Source: Glandiceps talaboti (Eukaryota > Hemichordata > Enteropneusta > Spengelidae). Taken from it: DNA of 64,000 bases. The notes beneath the pieces were generated by a model that saw nothing but the letters and a program-made list of their open reading frames with translations, made no database searches and had not been told where the DNA came from. The stretch covers positions 16,528,194-16,592,193 of the forward strand of contig NC_135552.1 of the NCBI RefSeq assembly GCF_964340395.1, written 5' to 3'. This document shows, one piece after another, positions 22,256 through 40,100 of the stretch. The translations under genes and the position numbers were made by a program. Within the stretch, counting starts at the first letter, position 1. Every line of letters starts with the position of its first letter.

Positions 22256-24334
22256 TTATGATTTGTCAGTCACTCGATGGGAGTTAATGTGACTTTTCAG
22301 ATGGTCTCTTCGATAAAAACCTTTGCCGCACTCTTTACACACATATGGTCGTTCATCGGTGTGTCTTCGCATATGTCTTTGCAGAATGGACCTTTGATTA
22401 AAGCCTTGCCCACATTCTTTGCATTCATATGGTCTTTCATTTGTGTGGATCCTTAAGTGTGCTCTCATGCTGCAACTTTGACTAAACCCTTTGCCACATT
22501 CTTTGCAGATATACGGTTTCTCATTTGTGTGTGTTCTCATGTGTATCGTCAGATAACTACTCTGATTGAAACCTTTTCCACAGTCTTTACAGACGTAAGT
22601 TTTTTCATTTAAATGTATCATCATGTGTTTTTTCAGCGTGTCAATATGTTTAAAACCTTTGCCACACTCTTCACACGCGTGCTGTCTTCCATTTGTGTGT
22701 GTTTCTCGGTGATTCTGCAGATGGCTCAGTTTATGGAAACCTTTCCCACACTCGTTACACAAAAACCATTTCTCACTTGTGTGACTTGTCATGTGTCTTT
22801 TCAGATCAGTACTTTGATTGAAATCTCGCCCACATTCTTTGCACACATAAACGTTTTCGTTAGTGTGGCTCCTCAAATGTACTGCCAAACTGTAATATTG
22901 ATAAAAACCTTGACTACACTCTTTACATATGAATGGTTTTTCATCTGTATGGATCCTCATGTGCATTTCTAGAGTTTCGTTGTGGTTAAAACCTTTACCG
23001 CATTCCCCACAAATATAGTTCCTCTTATTTTCATGTGTCTTCATGTGTGTTTCCAAGTTGAAACTTTCCGTAAAACATTTCCCACATTCTTTACATAGAA
23101 ACAACTTTTCCTTTTCTGTTTTGTGGCTTCCGATATGGTGCCTTAGACCACAACTGTCATTGAAACTTTCACCGCACAGTTTACAAATAAAAGTTTTCTC
23201 ATATGCATGGATGTCCATGTGAGCCTTCAAGAGAGGCCCATCCTCGCAATCTTCGCCACACACCTGGCATACAGTCAAACCCAAGGTATGGACTGCCAGG
23301 TGTTTCTTTAACTCGCTGTTTCTACGATAACTTTTGTTACACACCTGACACACATACGGTCTCTCATCTGTGTGAATCATAGTGTGTCTTTTCAGATGGC
23401 TGCTGTATGTAAAACGCCTACCACAGTCTTCACATACAAATCGTTTTTCACCAATGTGGATTCTCTTGTGTGTAGTTAACTGGTACATCAGTTTAAAACT
23501 TTCACCACACACATTACATGCAAATTGTGTGTCATTCATCTGTCTTCTGATACGAGTTTCATTATTGCCAGGATTACTGATATTCTTTTCCTTAGGAGAG
23601 CTCTCCATTGCAGAGTCCTCACTTAGATTACCAGTTAACGTGATGGTGGGACATTTTGTTTGTTTATTGGTTTCCGGTAGACTAATATTTTCATGGTTTG
23701 CTACCTTATTTACATTCCATGGCGTGTCTTTTGTCTTTAAAATTAGACCTATATCTACCTGATGGATGCTAATTGGAAATGCATGGCTGGGAGAAGTGCT
23801 TGTTGTCTCTTGTGTGTCTGCAGTACTATCAATATCTATAGACATGGGTTGCTGACACGTACCTAAAGAATTCTTAATCTCTGTACTTTGGGTTGGATCT
23901 GTGCTTGGCACATATGTAGAGTTACTACAATTTTCCTCACTGACTGTTATGAAATTCTCACTAACGACATTCCAATGACTTTGTGTTATGGGTTTATTGT
24001 TAGCACCACCTTCTTCAATTTCTTCCTTAACTGTAACTGCCTCAGTCACATTTTCCCCACAGGCATATTGTTCTATATGTGGCACTGTCTCAACCTTTAC
24101 TGCATCTTTAGTTGTCAAAGTTACAATTGGCTGTTGCAGTGGCTCTATCTGAGGATAGGATTCATTAGTGGCTGCCCACTTAGGCTGACTGGTATGCTCA
24201 ATGTCACAATTGTCCTCATATTCAATGGGTTCTCTTTTTATGATCACTGTCTCTGCCAAATTTTCAGCACAGGTGTCATTTGCTGTGGAGGTCATTGTGA
24301 CTACATTCATCTGTTTTACACCCTTTGTTGGCAT
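22256..24334 (-). CDS. C2H2 zinc finger protein with 15 fingers (coding exon)
   Basis: The protein is probably a nuclear DNA-binding regulator; the target is unknown. The first ATG is at 24334 (MPTKGVKQMNVV); the frame is open a few codons further to a TTG but is then closed by an in-frame TAG. A later ATG at 24295 has a better start context (ACAATGACC). Length is 692 aa from 24334. The N-terminal 270 residues are acidic and contain ENLAETVIIKREPIE and ENVTEAVTVKEEIE; the IKRE and VKEE words fit the SUMO-acceptor consensus. Fifteen C2H2 fingers follow, most with the CxECGKGF core and TGEKP-like linkers such as HTNEKPY or HTDERPY. Finger 4 (TVCQVCGEDCEDGPLLKAHMD) is atypical in its centre, with Cys and Asp residues where Phe and helix residues usually sit. 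A splice acceptor at 24485 (CTATCTACAG on the minus strand) suggests a non-coding first exon upstream. No KRAB, BTB, SCAN or ZAD domain is evident. Confidence 0.9.
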   Translation of the reverse strand: MPTKGVKQMNVVTMTSTANDTCAENLAETVIIKREPIEYEDNCDIEHTSQPKWAATNESYPQIEPLQQPIVTLTTKDAVKVETVPHIEQYACGENVTEAVTVKEEIEEGGANNKPITQSHWNVVSENFITVSEENCSNSTYVPSTDPTQSTEIKNSLGTCQQPMSIDIDSTADTQETTSTSPSHAFPISIHQVDIGLILKTKDTPWNVNKVANHENISLPETNKQTKCPTITLTGNLSEDSAMESSPKEKNISNPGNNETRIRRQMNDTQFACNVCGESFKLMYQLTTHKRIHIGEKRFVCEDCGRRFTYSSHLKRHTMIHTDERPYVCQVCNKSYRRNSELKKHLAVHTLGLTVCQVCGEDCEDGPLLKAHMDIHAYEKTFICKLCGESFNDSCGLRHHIGSHKTEKEKLFLCKECGKCFTESFNLETHMKTHENKRNYICGECGKGFNHNETLEMHMRIHTDEKPFICKECSQGFYQYYSLAVHLRSHTNENVYVCKECGRDFNQSTDLKRHMTSHTSEKWFLCNECGKGFHKLSHLQNHRETHTNGRQHACEECGKGFKHIDTLKKHMMIHLNEKTYVCKDCGKGFNQSSYLTIHMRTHTNEKPYICKECGKGFSQSCSMRAHLRIHTNERPYECKECGQGFNQRSILQRHMRRHTDERPYVCKECGKGFYRRDHLKSHINSHRVTDKS

Positions 24335-24484
24335 CAGACGTAGTACCTTCTCTATCAAATGGTAGTTCGTTGATGACTAAATGGAGCGGGGTGACAATAC
24401 CTGGAGTTTTCTGGTTAAACCACTACCTTTCAATAGCTCTAGGTCTTTTGGCAGACATTTACCATATCATGTCATCTGACTATA

Positions 24485-24582
24485 CCTGTAGATAGAATAA
24501 GAGTGTATGATTGAGATTTGTCAAAATAATAGACTACTAGCTAGTTTGCCCAATTCACACAAACCTTCATGCACGTACATGT

Positions 24583-24618
<36 letters not shown>

Positions 24619-26530
24619 GCATACACATGCACACACACATACCTTCATGTATGTACATGTGTATACACTCACACATACTCATGCACACACACACACACAC
24701 ACCTTCATGCACATACATGTGTGCACATGTATACACATACGCATGCACACACACGCATACACACACACACATACTCATGTACACACACATGCACAGACAC
24801 ATACACACACACCTTCATACATGTACATGTACATGTGTGCACACAAACATACTCATGCACATGCACGCACACACACACACACACACACGCACACACAAAT
24901 TATGTTACCTATATGTTTACAATTTGTTTAAAAAATTCAGCACTATAATAGAAAGAACTTACTTTGCAAGTAATGTTGATACATTTTGTCTGTCTTTACT
25001 TTGTTGTTGGGAAGATCAATAAAATTCAAACAATTTTTTTTTTACTGTGCATCACTCATATTTCTAGTAGACATACAGCCATAATATATAGCCATTAATT
25101 AATAATGATAAAACTATTTCAGTGTTTTATTTAAGGGCGGTAAGTAGGTAAAATCTACCGGGGTTCCCACATCATTTTACCGGGGTTCCCCACCAAAATT
25201 ATGATACATTGCATGGGAAGCACTACCAGTTTTACCTATTTCCCCCTTTCTGTTACCGGGGTTCCCAAACCTTAGCAAAAACACTGTATTTGACTAGGGA
25301 TGATAACATATTAAACCCTTTCCCTAACATCAAACTGAGGATAGACACAATCCAAATTATTTGCATGACTCCTGTGTGTAAATAGAGTATACTATGAAAA
25401 TGTCAGTTGTTTTACACAAAGAATTCAATTCAGCATATTCATCATATGATATATATAATATTGTTATGACTCAAATGATGACCTCTCTGGGATGATTATC
25501 TGGCAATGTGAACCACGGAAAAACATAGTAAACAAAAGGTTGGCCTATTTACAGCGCACGTGAACAGGCTAACATGAGACTAGTCCTGCTTGTCGACGTA
25601 GTAAGTCGTCCCTTCCTAGTCCTGCTTGCAGACGGAATAAGTCGTCCCTTCCTTCTAACCCTCTGCAGCTCTGCAAGTAGTCTTGCTGCTAGACGTTCGG
25701 GCTTTCTTTCGATGCTATAACTATAAGCGAACGAAGTTCGCATACTCGGATGTTCCATCCTAGATAGCGTTGTTCGGCTGTGTGTCGTATTTTATCGGAA
25801 GCACATCCGAGGGCTAGCTGATAGACTACTCTGCAAGCTGGACTATATTGTAACATTAACAAGAGACTATAGTCCTGCCTGACAGAATATAAAGTCGAGA
25901 CTCGATAATTCTGAATCCGTGACAAATTTAGTCCACGTCAGTCGAAACGATGATATTCCATATGTCGTGGATTATTCTACCATTGTTTCTTTCCTTACTT
26001 CTTTGTCTATGGATAACAAAGGACTATACAGTGTACACTGAACGCATTCATTATAAATGTTCCGTTTATTCCATCCTATTCAAGTTATATATCTGTGGAC
26101 TCGTGACATACACATACATGATGGACATCATGTCCCACATATTTTAAAAGTGTGCACGTATTTTGTTTGTAATAGAGCTTATAGGCATACAAGCAATCTA
26201 TGCATGGAAATAGTCAACACTGAACAGTAATATAAATCCATTATTGGTTTTAATTAACGATTTCTAATTTCTATTTCCCGTGTGCCAGCCTCAAATTCCG
26301 GTGTCTGCCAATTAACCCTGACAAAAGAATTAACCCACTGTCGTAGCATTATTATTTATTAACCCTGCCATGACCCCAACATTTTATTGTGGCTGAAATA
26401 TTTATAGATTTGGTCTATCGTATAATTTCCCTTACCTGATCGTTTTCAACATCTCTCATCGATGTCTCTTACCCACCCGTTTCGTTCCTCGACTCTGCTC
26501 TGCAACCTTTGGCCTCAATACAGACTTACA
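24485..26530 (-). other. Probable 5' UTR intron of ZNF gene 1
   Basis: On the minus strand an acceptor (CTATCTACAG, exon from 24485) and a strong upstream donor (ACTT then GTAAGTCTG, exon end 26530) would bound an intron of about 2 kb. The stretch contains a CA-rich satellite (24581-24898), three copies of TACCGGGGTTCCC (25157-25268), a two-copy GTCCTGCTTG ... AAGTCGTCCCTTCC repeat near 25.58-25.66 kb, and no coding sequence I can support. Confidence 0.45.
24581..24898. repeat. Complex CA-rich minisatellite
   Basis: CA runs alternate with ACCTTCATGCACATACATGT-like words in about four or five blocks. Open frames in both strands here (His/Thr- and Cys/Val-rich) are products of the repeat. Confidence 0.9.
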
Positions 26531-27459
26531 AGTAGAGACTGTTAGAGGGCGCTAGCCGTTGCTGACAGTTACGTGAAACTTCGGTGATCGAAAGTGGCGG
26601 AACGAAAATGTTGTACTCAAAATTAAATGTAATAACGATATTTTTTACACGTAACAACAATTTTATTAAAATCTTGCCATCTCAGAATAAAGAAGGCATT
26701 TACAACATGAATGGCAAAAAGTCAGAGAGAACAGATATCCTGTGTGTGACCATACCAAGGCCAACCAGATGTATTATAGGGGACAGTCACATTTACATTG
26801 ACAAAGCTGATATCAAGTTTTGCTCTCTTTGTCTAAAACAGCTGCGAATATACTGTAAACCTGGAAATATTCACTGAAGACTTATTTTCACTGATTTCGC
26901 TTCCAAACAAAATGCAAAAATAAATGGTGACTAAAATGCCTTCTTGTACATGAACACAATGTACCAGTCTGGTAATTAGTAAAAATTAGCCTTTGTTTGA
27001 GAACTAGCTGAAGACTGTAAAATCGCAAAATGTTCTAGTAGCGAATCGAAAATATCTAGATTTACAGTATCTCACGTGATCAGATATGATATTCACGTCT
27101 CTCTCTTAGTTTGTGTTATCCCGTCACGAGAAATAAAAGCAAAAAGTGAAACGTTGTTGACCGGTTCTCCGTACAGAGTATCGATGTATCGGGGAAGTAC
27201 TCACTCGTACTGCTTAAATAATCATGTTGACTGACTGACTTAAAAAAAAAAGTTTCTAGTTGTAATAATGAGTCAATGTGGTAGCTAGGTGTGGTTCCTT
27301 CTAGATATTGTTTTTGAATTTATGATTATCTAGACTGACGTTGAATTCATTTGTACAAAAAAACAATCTGATTTGATGGTAGTGTTTTTTTTATAACAGT
27401 AGTGTTGTCGGAATAGTTTCAACCTTTGACAAGATTTTTTTTTCAAATGAAGGTATATT

Positions 27460-27580
27460 CAGGTATGTCGTGCATGACGGGACGGGCCCTCACACATCGG
27501 TCAACCCCACCCACGTGTACGTACGTCGGTGAGAGGAGGCCGGTGAGGGCGGAACGACACAACGTATCTCACAGTCTACA
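27460..27580. mobile_element. GGCCCTCAC-type MITE, copy 1
   Basis: GCCCTCACACATCGGTCAAC near the left and GGTGAGGGCGGAACGACACA with CTCACAGTCTACA at the right form imperfect inverted ends. The reverse complement matches the element at 58071-58204 over its whole length. Confidence 0.75.
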
Positions 27581-27969
27581 CCAACTACCGAGGAATGCTT
27601 TGACAATAGATCACAGCAAATTTGTTGTACTCTAGAAGCATTTTTTGTCTTGAATCCGTCAGCATTTGTTTTCTCGCGATATCTTCCGCCCCTGCTCCAC
27701 CCTAAATGTCATATGGTGTTTACCTAGTATGAACACATGCATATCACAATGCACAAGTTTAATTTAAGGCCGCATGATTGGCTTGCCGACTCAATTGCCC
27801 CTGTCGAAGGAAAAATTAAATGTATAATGACGCCTTAATAACCGGGGTAAGCAGTATGCTTTTAATTGTATATATTGTAAATAAATTGCTACCAGTCTGA
27901 TGTCGGTATTTTGGTCGCTACACAAAATAACAAATCATCAAATTATTTGAAGAGCAACTTCAGTAAGAC

Positions 27970-28300
27970 AGAAACTAATTTGTTTCAGGTTTATACAGTT
28001 TTCACAAATCATACACATTACTTGAGAAATTAATGTGAACAACATAGACCAAATCTATGTTTGTAACTCAATGAATTGCAAAAAGCTAAAATACGTGTAA
28101 AAAGTTTCGTTATTGTACGTACAATAACAAAGATTTTTACACACATTTATTAATCTTTTCCAATTTATTTATTTACCAACAGGGGACTTGGTATGTGTTG
28201 TTTCACATTGATTTCTCAAGTAGGAAGCCATGATAAAATTGTTTTATAACTTAAAAATCCAAATCAAATACCCAATCCTCATCCATATGGCCACTTTAAA
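27970..28300. mobile_element. CCATATGG-type MITE, eroded copy
   Basis: The right half (28190-28300) matches the right end of the element at 61466-61808: GTTTCACATTGATTT, AAGCCATGATAAAATTGTTT, ATCCTCATCCATATGGCCAC, TTTAAA. The left half is diverged and its border is unclear. Confidence 0.7.
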
Positions 28301-28586
28301 ATCGCTCAGTAAGTTGGTCATGTTGATCATTATAATTGCATGCACTTCAAGGTAAAACAAATACATGCAAGCTGTATACGTTATCAGTAGTGTACTTCAG
28401 ACCCATTTTGGGGTTAAACTATCGCAAAGCAGGATTGTGCATTTGTCTTTACCAAAGGTCATCTCGCTTTGTTGTTGACATCGCTTGGTTATAACTGACC
28501 ATTTGTATGATTGAATTGGTTGTTATAACTGCCCTGAGAGGCGGGACTCTCTGCAAGGACAAATCTAACGAATCAAATCTGTCATC

Positions 28587-33540
<4,954 letters not shown>

Positions 33541-34589
33541 CTTGTGTTTTTATCCCGGCCGTGCTAAGCCCAAAGTGTGGGTGTTACATTGCGTTCTGCC
33601 TATTTGTTTTTACTGGCATGCAAAGACCGAATTCATTCAAACTTGGTACAAAATTCACAAATCATACTGGAGATATGCACGATCTTTTGTTTTGAATGAA
33701 TGGTGGCGAAATTCATGTAACTTCAATTATATTAAGTAATGAACTACATAGACTTGGTTCAAGTGTTATCATATATCATCATAATGTTTTCCTTAAAATC
33801 GTTTTGAAAAGTAACGTTATTTTGGCCATATTTAATATGAATTTAGTGGGACATATTTGATATATAATATAGCAGCCTTACAGTGTTTGACGGAATGGTG
33901 GGCAACTACTTGTATTACCAATTCACAACTGCTCAAATCAATAACGTGTACTTGAGCTCGTAAGCTATAATATTTGAAGACGATATGTTCAAGTATTTAC
34001 TCCCTAATATAAAATATCAATTTTGACTTTGAACTTAGAAGCCACACTTCAAAATCAATCCATTTCTTGTATGTGTATCAAATACTTTTTAATATTTGAG
34101 TGAGGATGATGTCTTGAAAATGTTATATATACGTAAAACTGGACATATGAACTATCGAGTCAGATAACTTTTAACTGAAGGACGGTCATCTTCGACTTCG
34201 TTACACAAGCTGGGTTTATAACTAACTTCTTCGACGAAGATTTTGTCCGTTTATTAGAAGATCTTATCGCGTAATAAGAAACCTATTTCCCGTTATATAA
34301 TATGTATATACAGTATCTGGATTTCATGTATAACGTTCATTTTGTGACAAGATTTACACATTCAACATGTAAATGGAGCAATACATTTTTGACATACCAA
34401 CATTTGTTTTAAATTTAGCAGCGGTGGATTTCAGGCGAATTACTAGGTTTGACCATAACAAAGAACACAGGACAAACGTTTCTCAGATACACATCACTCA
34501 GATACTTGCGTATTCATGATTGAAACATTTGAGGGCGATTGTAATGTCTGTTGATTTACTATGATCGCCATGGAAGACTCCGTGGTAAG

Positions 34590-35160
34590 ACAAGGAAGGA
34601 AGCCTCAAAGGCTTAGATAATCCATTCTTTGTTTATATGCTGATCAAGTCTAATTATAAAGTCACACACAGTAGTTTTGGCTAGAGTAACATATTCGGTA
34701 AGTCATTCCAGTGAGATACAGTCCGCTGAGTGAAGAAATACTTCCTAATGTCCAATCTGACTGTGGATTTGGTAAGTTGAAATGAATGAATGTCCCCTGG
34801 TTCTGCTTCATTGAATACGGGTGAACATTTTATCTGCAGGAATTTTATCAAATCCTTTCATAATTCGAAATAATACTTAAATTAAGTCGCCTCGAAGTCT
34901 TCTTTCCTCCAGTGCAATTTATTTGAGTGCCTTCAATCTGATCTGTCTTTTTCTTTGAATATTCTCCAGTAGATCAATATCTTTCCTGTAATATGAGTTC
35001 CAGAATTGAACTGCACACTCCAGGTGCAGTCTGACTAACGGGTTGTATAATTTACTGGGGATGTATTTCAATTTGCAGGTATGTTCCTATCAATGAGTCC
35101 AAGTGTTCTGTTGGCTTTCTTTGCTGCTGATGCACACGTGCTGATTATTGGGCTATAGTG
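34590..35160 (-). pseudogene. Decayed non-LTR retrotransposon (reverse transcriptase C-terminal part)
   Basis: Translated on the minus strand in shifting frames, the sequence shows words typical of LINE C-terminal regions: AAKKANRTLGLIDRNI, VRLHLECAVQFWNSYYRKDI, DLLENIQRKRQIRLKAL, ALEERRLRGDLI, IMKGFDKIPADKMFT, SRTRGHS and DIRKYFFTQRT-like. Several frameshifts and stops separate them. It is a dead fragment, of a type different from the LINE at 7.6-8.1 kb. Confidence 0.75.
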
Positions 35161-35340
35161 AATTATGGATTAAGGCACCCAAATCCTTCTCTTCTGACAC
35201 AACATTCCACTGATTGTCATTCATTGTATAATTATATAATTATATATGACGGGTTTGTCACGCCAAAGTGCATTACTTTGCATTTGTCTACATTGAATAC
35301 CATTTGCCAATCTGAAGACCACTGTACATTATTAAATTGA

Positions 35341-35770
35341 TTACATCTCCTAGCTTCAAAACTTCTTTTGTTCCATTATTAAAATCACCATCGGTGGTCG
35401 TAATCTCTTAACAAACGTAATCTATGATATCATAATATCTTATGGTTTGTGTAAACACAAACCCAATAACGACAAACCTACCACTAACAAATGAATCCCA
35501 TTGGCTGTCAATTGTGGAAGCATATAACGAGCCTTTTTAGATCTATTTTGTGTTGACTGAACAGGTGTTGTCGTGTACAGATCTATAAGGAAGAAACTTC
35601 AATGTCTAGTTTCATAACATAGTGGAAGCTTGAAATCTAGCTTTAACAGTGCAACTGGAAATGGAACATTGATTGTAAAGTAGCTGTCAGCAAAGTCAAG
35701 AAATTCATCTTGTGTGTATGGCACTGTTGGGTCATTCGAATTCACTCATTCACTGTATTTGCATGTAAGT
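35341..35770 (+). repeat. Segment duplicated upstream of genes B and C (copy B)
   Basis: It shares long words in order with 43352-43940: TAGCTTCAAAACTT, GGTTTGTGTAAACACAAACC, AATAACGACAA, GACTGAACAGGTGTTGTCGT or GGCTGAACAGG, AGAAACTTCAATGTCTAGTT, GTCAAGAAA. Both copies precede a methyltransferase gene, so they belong to the same tandem duplication. In copy B about 1.35 kb of unrelated sequence separates it from exon 1. Confidence 0.8.
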
Positions 35771-35831
35771 TGCGCTTTGTACTATCGACTGTGAGGGCGC
35801 TGTTCTTCCTGTCTGTGTGTCCAATGGGGGT

Positions 35832-35837
<6 letters not shown>

Positions 35838-35876
<39 letters not shown>
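35838..35876. repeat. TG microsatellite
   Basis: About nineteen perfect TG units. Confidence 0.95.
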
Positions 35877-35877
<1 letters not shown>

Positions 35878-36319
35878 TGCTCACATGCGCGCATTTATGC
35901 AGTTCCGGATAATTATCCCAATCGCAATACATTTTTGTATCATGATTGGGATAAATTACGCGTAAACACTCATGGGCATGGAAAAATATTCGATATGGCG
36001 CAATGTGGAAACAATAATGAAAAATGCTTTCTACTCTCAAAGACCTACACTACAAGAAAACCAGGGGTTGGGCATAGCTTGTCCAGGACAATTTTTCAGC
36101 AGGAGTTTTAGAAGACTATTTATCTGAATAATTATATCAATTTAAATGAAAATTTGTTTATCACAATCAAAAGTACGTATGCATCATATGTTTTCTTATC
36201 CCAAAAATTAGAATAATTATGCTGATCAGAAGAAAATCCCGACTGTGGCGGGGTTAAGGATTTTGAGTTTTGAGTTTTGAAATCTACCTTAATTTCCTGC
36301 TGTATATTTAGTGAAATCA

Positions 36320-36725
36320 CTTTTGCCTGAATCATGCATTTTCTAAAATACATATCGTGCAGACCAAAAATGTAATCGTGCAGCACGATTGACGTTTTTG
36401 AAAAACTGAGGTAGTCGATGGAATGACTGCACGATTGATAATTTGGTACTATATAAAAGTCCAAATTATCTATCCTGTACACCACAAATGCAATTATCAT
36501 GCAGCACCGTGCAGCACCATTGACATTTTGGAATTCGCAAAATGTCAATAGTGCAAGGATGACTTTTTTTTTTAAACTGGGATTTCAGCCGAGCGAAAAA
36601 TGTCTATCGTGCATTGTTTTCAGACGTCTTTTGATTATCAAAATGTCAATTAAGATGCATAATTACATTTGTGGTCTGCAGGATAGACATTTTACATTAG
36701 ATTCAGAAAATAATCATGCCAAAAA
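36320..36725. mobile_element. Foldback element upstream of gene B
   Basis: GTGCAGACCAAAAATGTAAT near 36356 is repeated inverted near 36663 (AATTACATTTGTGGTCTGCA). AATCATGCATTTTC near the left end pairs with GAAAATAATCATGC at the right. Inside are GTGCAGCAC words and several ATTGACATTTT/AAAATGTCAAT pairs. There is no open frame, and it is absent from the matching place before gene C. Confidence 0.6.
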
Positions 36726-37181
36726 TGTGAAATAACTATGTCACAATGTCTTGTCCATAGCTCCCCCACACAAACCACACAACAAATTTGGACCAAAAAA
36801 AATATTCAACAATATAATAACACAAACGGATGATGACATATCCAGAAATTCCTAGCTGCATATATCGCCCATATCTCTCCTTACATAAATATACATTAAG
36901 AGGCTGTAAGTTACATTCTTGCATATATATTATAACCTAAACCATGGCTATACAATATTGAGTAATCTTGATGTGTAAACCTGCGTTCCCAACCAATTAC
37001 TGGAACATCTACTTGCAAGGGACATTCAGTGCTTGGTATGGCATAGTGTACTAGTATGTTATCCCCCTCCACCCACCCACCAATAGAGGGTGCTATCAAG
37101 TTCCCACTTCCGGCAATTGAAGTACTCAGTGAATTTAACCTTACTGGAAAATAGTTACTGTTACAGCCAGTTACTATTGCT

Positions 37182-40100
37182 ATGAACAAATCGAACAAAG
37201 TCGACTGGGAATTATATTCAAAGAATAGAGAAGTACAGCATAGTCAAGGCCTGGAACTGTTGTCTTTCTGGGACAATGACTGGAAAGACGGTGACATTGT
37301 TTTAGATGTCGGGTGTGGTACTGGAGAACTGACGTATAAGATAGCAGCACGAAAGAATGTTTCAACAGTTGTTGGTAAGTAGTCTAATAAGTACTAGAAG
37401 TTTGGCTACCCTTTCCGTTAGCTAGAAAACCGTAATTACCTCTGACGTTCTAGATTTTTCCTTCAGCTAAGGAATAAGTTCTCAACTCCAACAGACTAGC
37501 AAGATACGAATTAAACAAACGCATGTCTGTCTGTCTGTCTGTCTGTCTGTCTCAGACACGAGTTTTATAAAACGCGCACGTAGCAAATGACCCCAATTTC
37601 ACTGAACGCAGTAAAATGGTACATTGTGAAGTATAACAATGAGGTGACTTGCACTTACAGTATGCAATAGACGGGAAACATAAACAATGAGGCGTACGCA
37701 GCCTAACACATCCATGGTGCAATATTACCATAACGAAACATTGTTGAAGGGTCTACAACTACATAATAATTCATGAAATTTCTAATTAGCCCTTACCTAA
37801 GCGTTTATTTAGATTTTCATCTTAAAAGATAAAGAAATGGCCAGTAACTATTACGCAGAGACACCATGGAATTGAGAACAACCACATTGTTACAGGTAAG
37901 CTAGCTTTCAGGACCATATGTTAGAACCAATCATTTTGTATATACAATATGAATCTGTGAACGTCCAGAACTGGAGGTTTTACGGTTGTTCACATCCCAA
38001 ACACATGTTAATGTTACAAACGTTCTCCATCCCCAGGAGTTGACGTCGCCCCTAATGCCATCAAGTTTGCGATGGAGAGCAACTTTATTACAAACAAAAC
38101 TCGATATCTACTGACTGATGTTATTGATATTCAAGACAAGTATCCGGAGTATGACAACTTCTTTACTAAAGCTGTGTCAGTTTGTGTACTTCACTGGATT
38201 GACGACAAGGAGAAGGCATTTCGGAACATATATCGTAGTTTGAAACCTGGTGGTGGATTTGCGTGTTTATTTTGTTTGGGCGACAAACGAGTTCTCTCAG
38301 AAGGGATCACTGATATATTATTAGAATATCCTAAATGGAAAACATATCTACAGGTAAGATGTTTTACGAAATTCTGTGTCCAAATGCTAATAACCAGGAT
38401 ATTTTGATTAAATTAAACATGTAATTCACCCGCGACGCCGTTACATTTTTAACCAGAGGTCAGAATCTGTCGTTCTATACTGGTTTAAAATTAAACCAAA
38501 GGGAAAATCAAAGAAAATCAAAAGCAACAAACCATTTTATAATCGCGAAATATTGGGGTATAAACCATTGGGGAGGGCACTACGACCGGGGAACAAAGTA
38601 CCTGGGGCAAAACAATTGCTTGTATGTACACGACACATTTGCTATTTGGATTTTCCATTCAAGTTCAACTTGTTTCAACGAAGAATGCTCACAATTTGAT
38701 ATCAACACCAGAAAACCAACTTCAGAAAACAAATGCAATTTAAAATGTTGATTGCTTAACACGAATTTATCGATTAACATTCAAGAAATGAATTATTTAA
38801 TTAGGATTTCACTTACGCTTGGAATTGATCTTCCTTAGTCACGTACCTATTAGTCTGGTACATAAGGTGAATATTCAGCAAGCTCTGGCGAAATCTGGGG
38901 AAAAGTATAATCAATCAAGACAACATCAATCGCACTTTATAATCTACAGATCTTAATGCTGTGTAAAAAAAAGGCTTCAAATTCAAGATCCCAAGAAATT
39001 GTACAAATCCTTATGTTTAATTGAACTGGTGTGATTGTTCAAGGTATATGGATGTTATACACACGTTGACTGATCGCCAGGGCAACATCATACATCTGTT
39101 TCCTCGAGGGACTGTGGGTACGGTCACCCCAACACAGATTATTTCCCAAGGGCGAAGTCCGAGGGAAATAGCTTGTGTTGAGGTGACTCACTGGCTGTGA
39201 TGTAGGAGGTTGCACAAGTATGACAGTCAACATCTGTTTTGTAACTTTCTTCTCAAGGACTACAAAGACTCATATACTCCTTTCCAAGGAACTATGGTAG
39301 AGTTGAATGAACTTATCACACGATGTGGATTCACTGTACAGGAAAGTTATGTGAAGGAGATGAACCTCAAATTTCACAACAAAGTAAAACATAAAGGTAA
39401 AATATGACTAAAAATCTTCAAAACTCTATAACGTAATAACTAGTGTCCTGACAACATTTGGATCATCTAAGATTTTAACTACATGACCATCGGCAACCTA
39501 GAATCAATCCACTGTGTTTCAGTTAGCAGGCATAGTGCGGTTGTTCCGACTGATCAAAATCCATATTGTATAAAATGATTAATATGATATGGACTTAGAT
39601 TTACAGATGAATAGCTATATATAGATTTGTGAAATATGGTATTTACAATTTGTATAGTTTTAAAACGAAATGTTAGATTAGTCAGTGAGTTCAAGAAGAT
39701 GGTGCTTTTAACGGGTGTATTTTATACACAGTAAGCACTGATGTGGTTCCAGTGATTCCAAATAAAATGCAAAGAAAAGAATATCACACCTTTTTTTTAA
39801 AAAAAAAGGAAAATGCAGATCACATGCCGGATAATGTTGGTCTGATAAGTCATATGCACATATGGTCGGCAAAGCTATAAGAACTCTATATAAAGCATAC
39901 CATTACCAACAAGAAGCATAACATTAACTTAACCAATATATTGTCATTTACACGGTACTGCTTTTGCTTGCTGTTGCGGTAAAGAGAACCGTTAGGACAG
40001 TTCGTTTTGTTCAGATTTTCAATACGAATACAATATTTTCACTGTTTCCATCTCCATCAGGTTTCATACAACCACTATTAGGACACTTGGACGTCATTCC

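Larger units (their letters stand above)
26531..28586. other. Intergenic region between divergent ZNF gene 1 and JHAMT-like gene A
   Basis: No gene is supported. A small plus-strand frame starting with ATG at 26608 (MLYSKLNVITIF ..., ending 26877) has no recognisable domain. Two inverted-repeat elements (27460-27580 and about 27970-28300) lie here. The sequence just upstream of 28587 is presumably the promoter of methyltransferase gene A, but I see no clear TATA box. Confidence 0.5.
33541..37181. other. Interval between methyltransferase genes A and B
   Basis: It holds a decayed LINE (about 34590-35160, minus), a duplicated promoter-like segment (35341-35770, also at 43352-43940), a TG microsatellite (35838-35876) and a foldback element (about 36320-36725). 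The 33.55-34.55 kb part is AT-rich and shows nothing recognisable. A frame at 33542-33739 directly after the gene A stop has no domain. Confidence 0.55.

Noticed and set aside
24507-25022. His/Thr-rich and Cys/Val-rich frames on both strands
   Set aside because: They are translations of a CA-rich satellite.
26608-26877. Small plus-strand frame MLYSKLNVITIF...
   Set aside because: It has no recognisable domain, no splice partners and composition like the surrounding sequence; it overlaps the likely first exon side of ZNF gene 1.
33542-33739. 66-codon frame directly after methyltransferase gene A
   Set aside because: It has no homology and no equivalent after genes B or C; probably 3' UTR.
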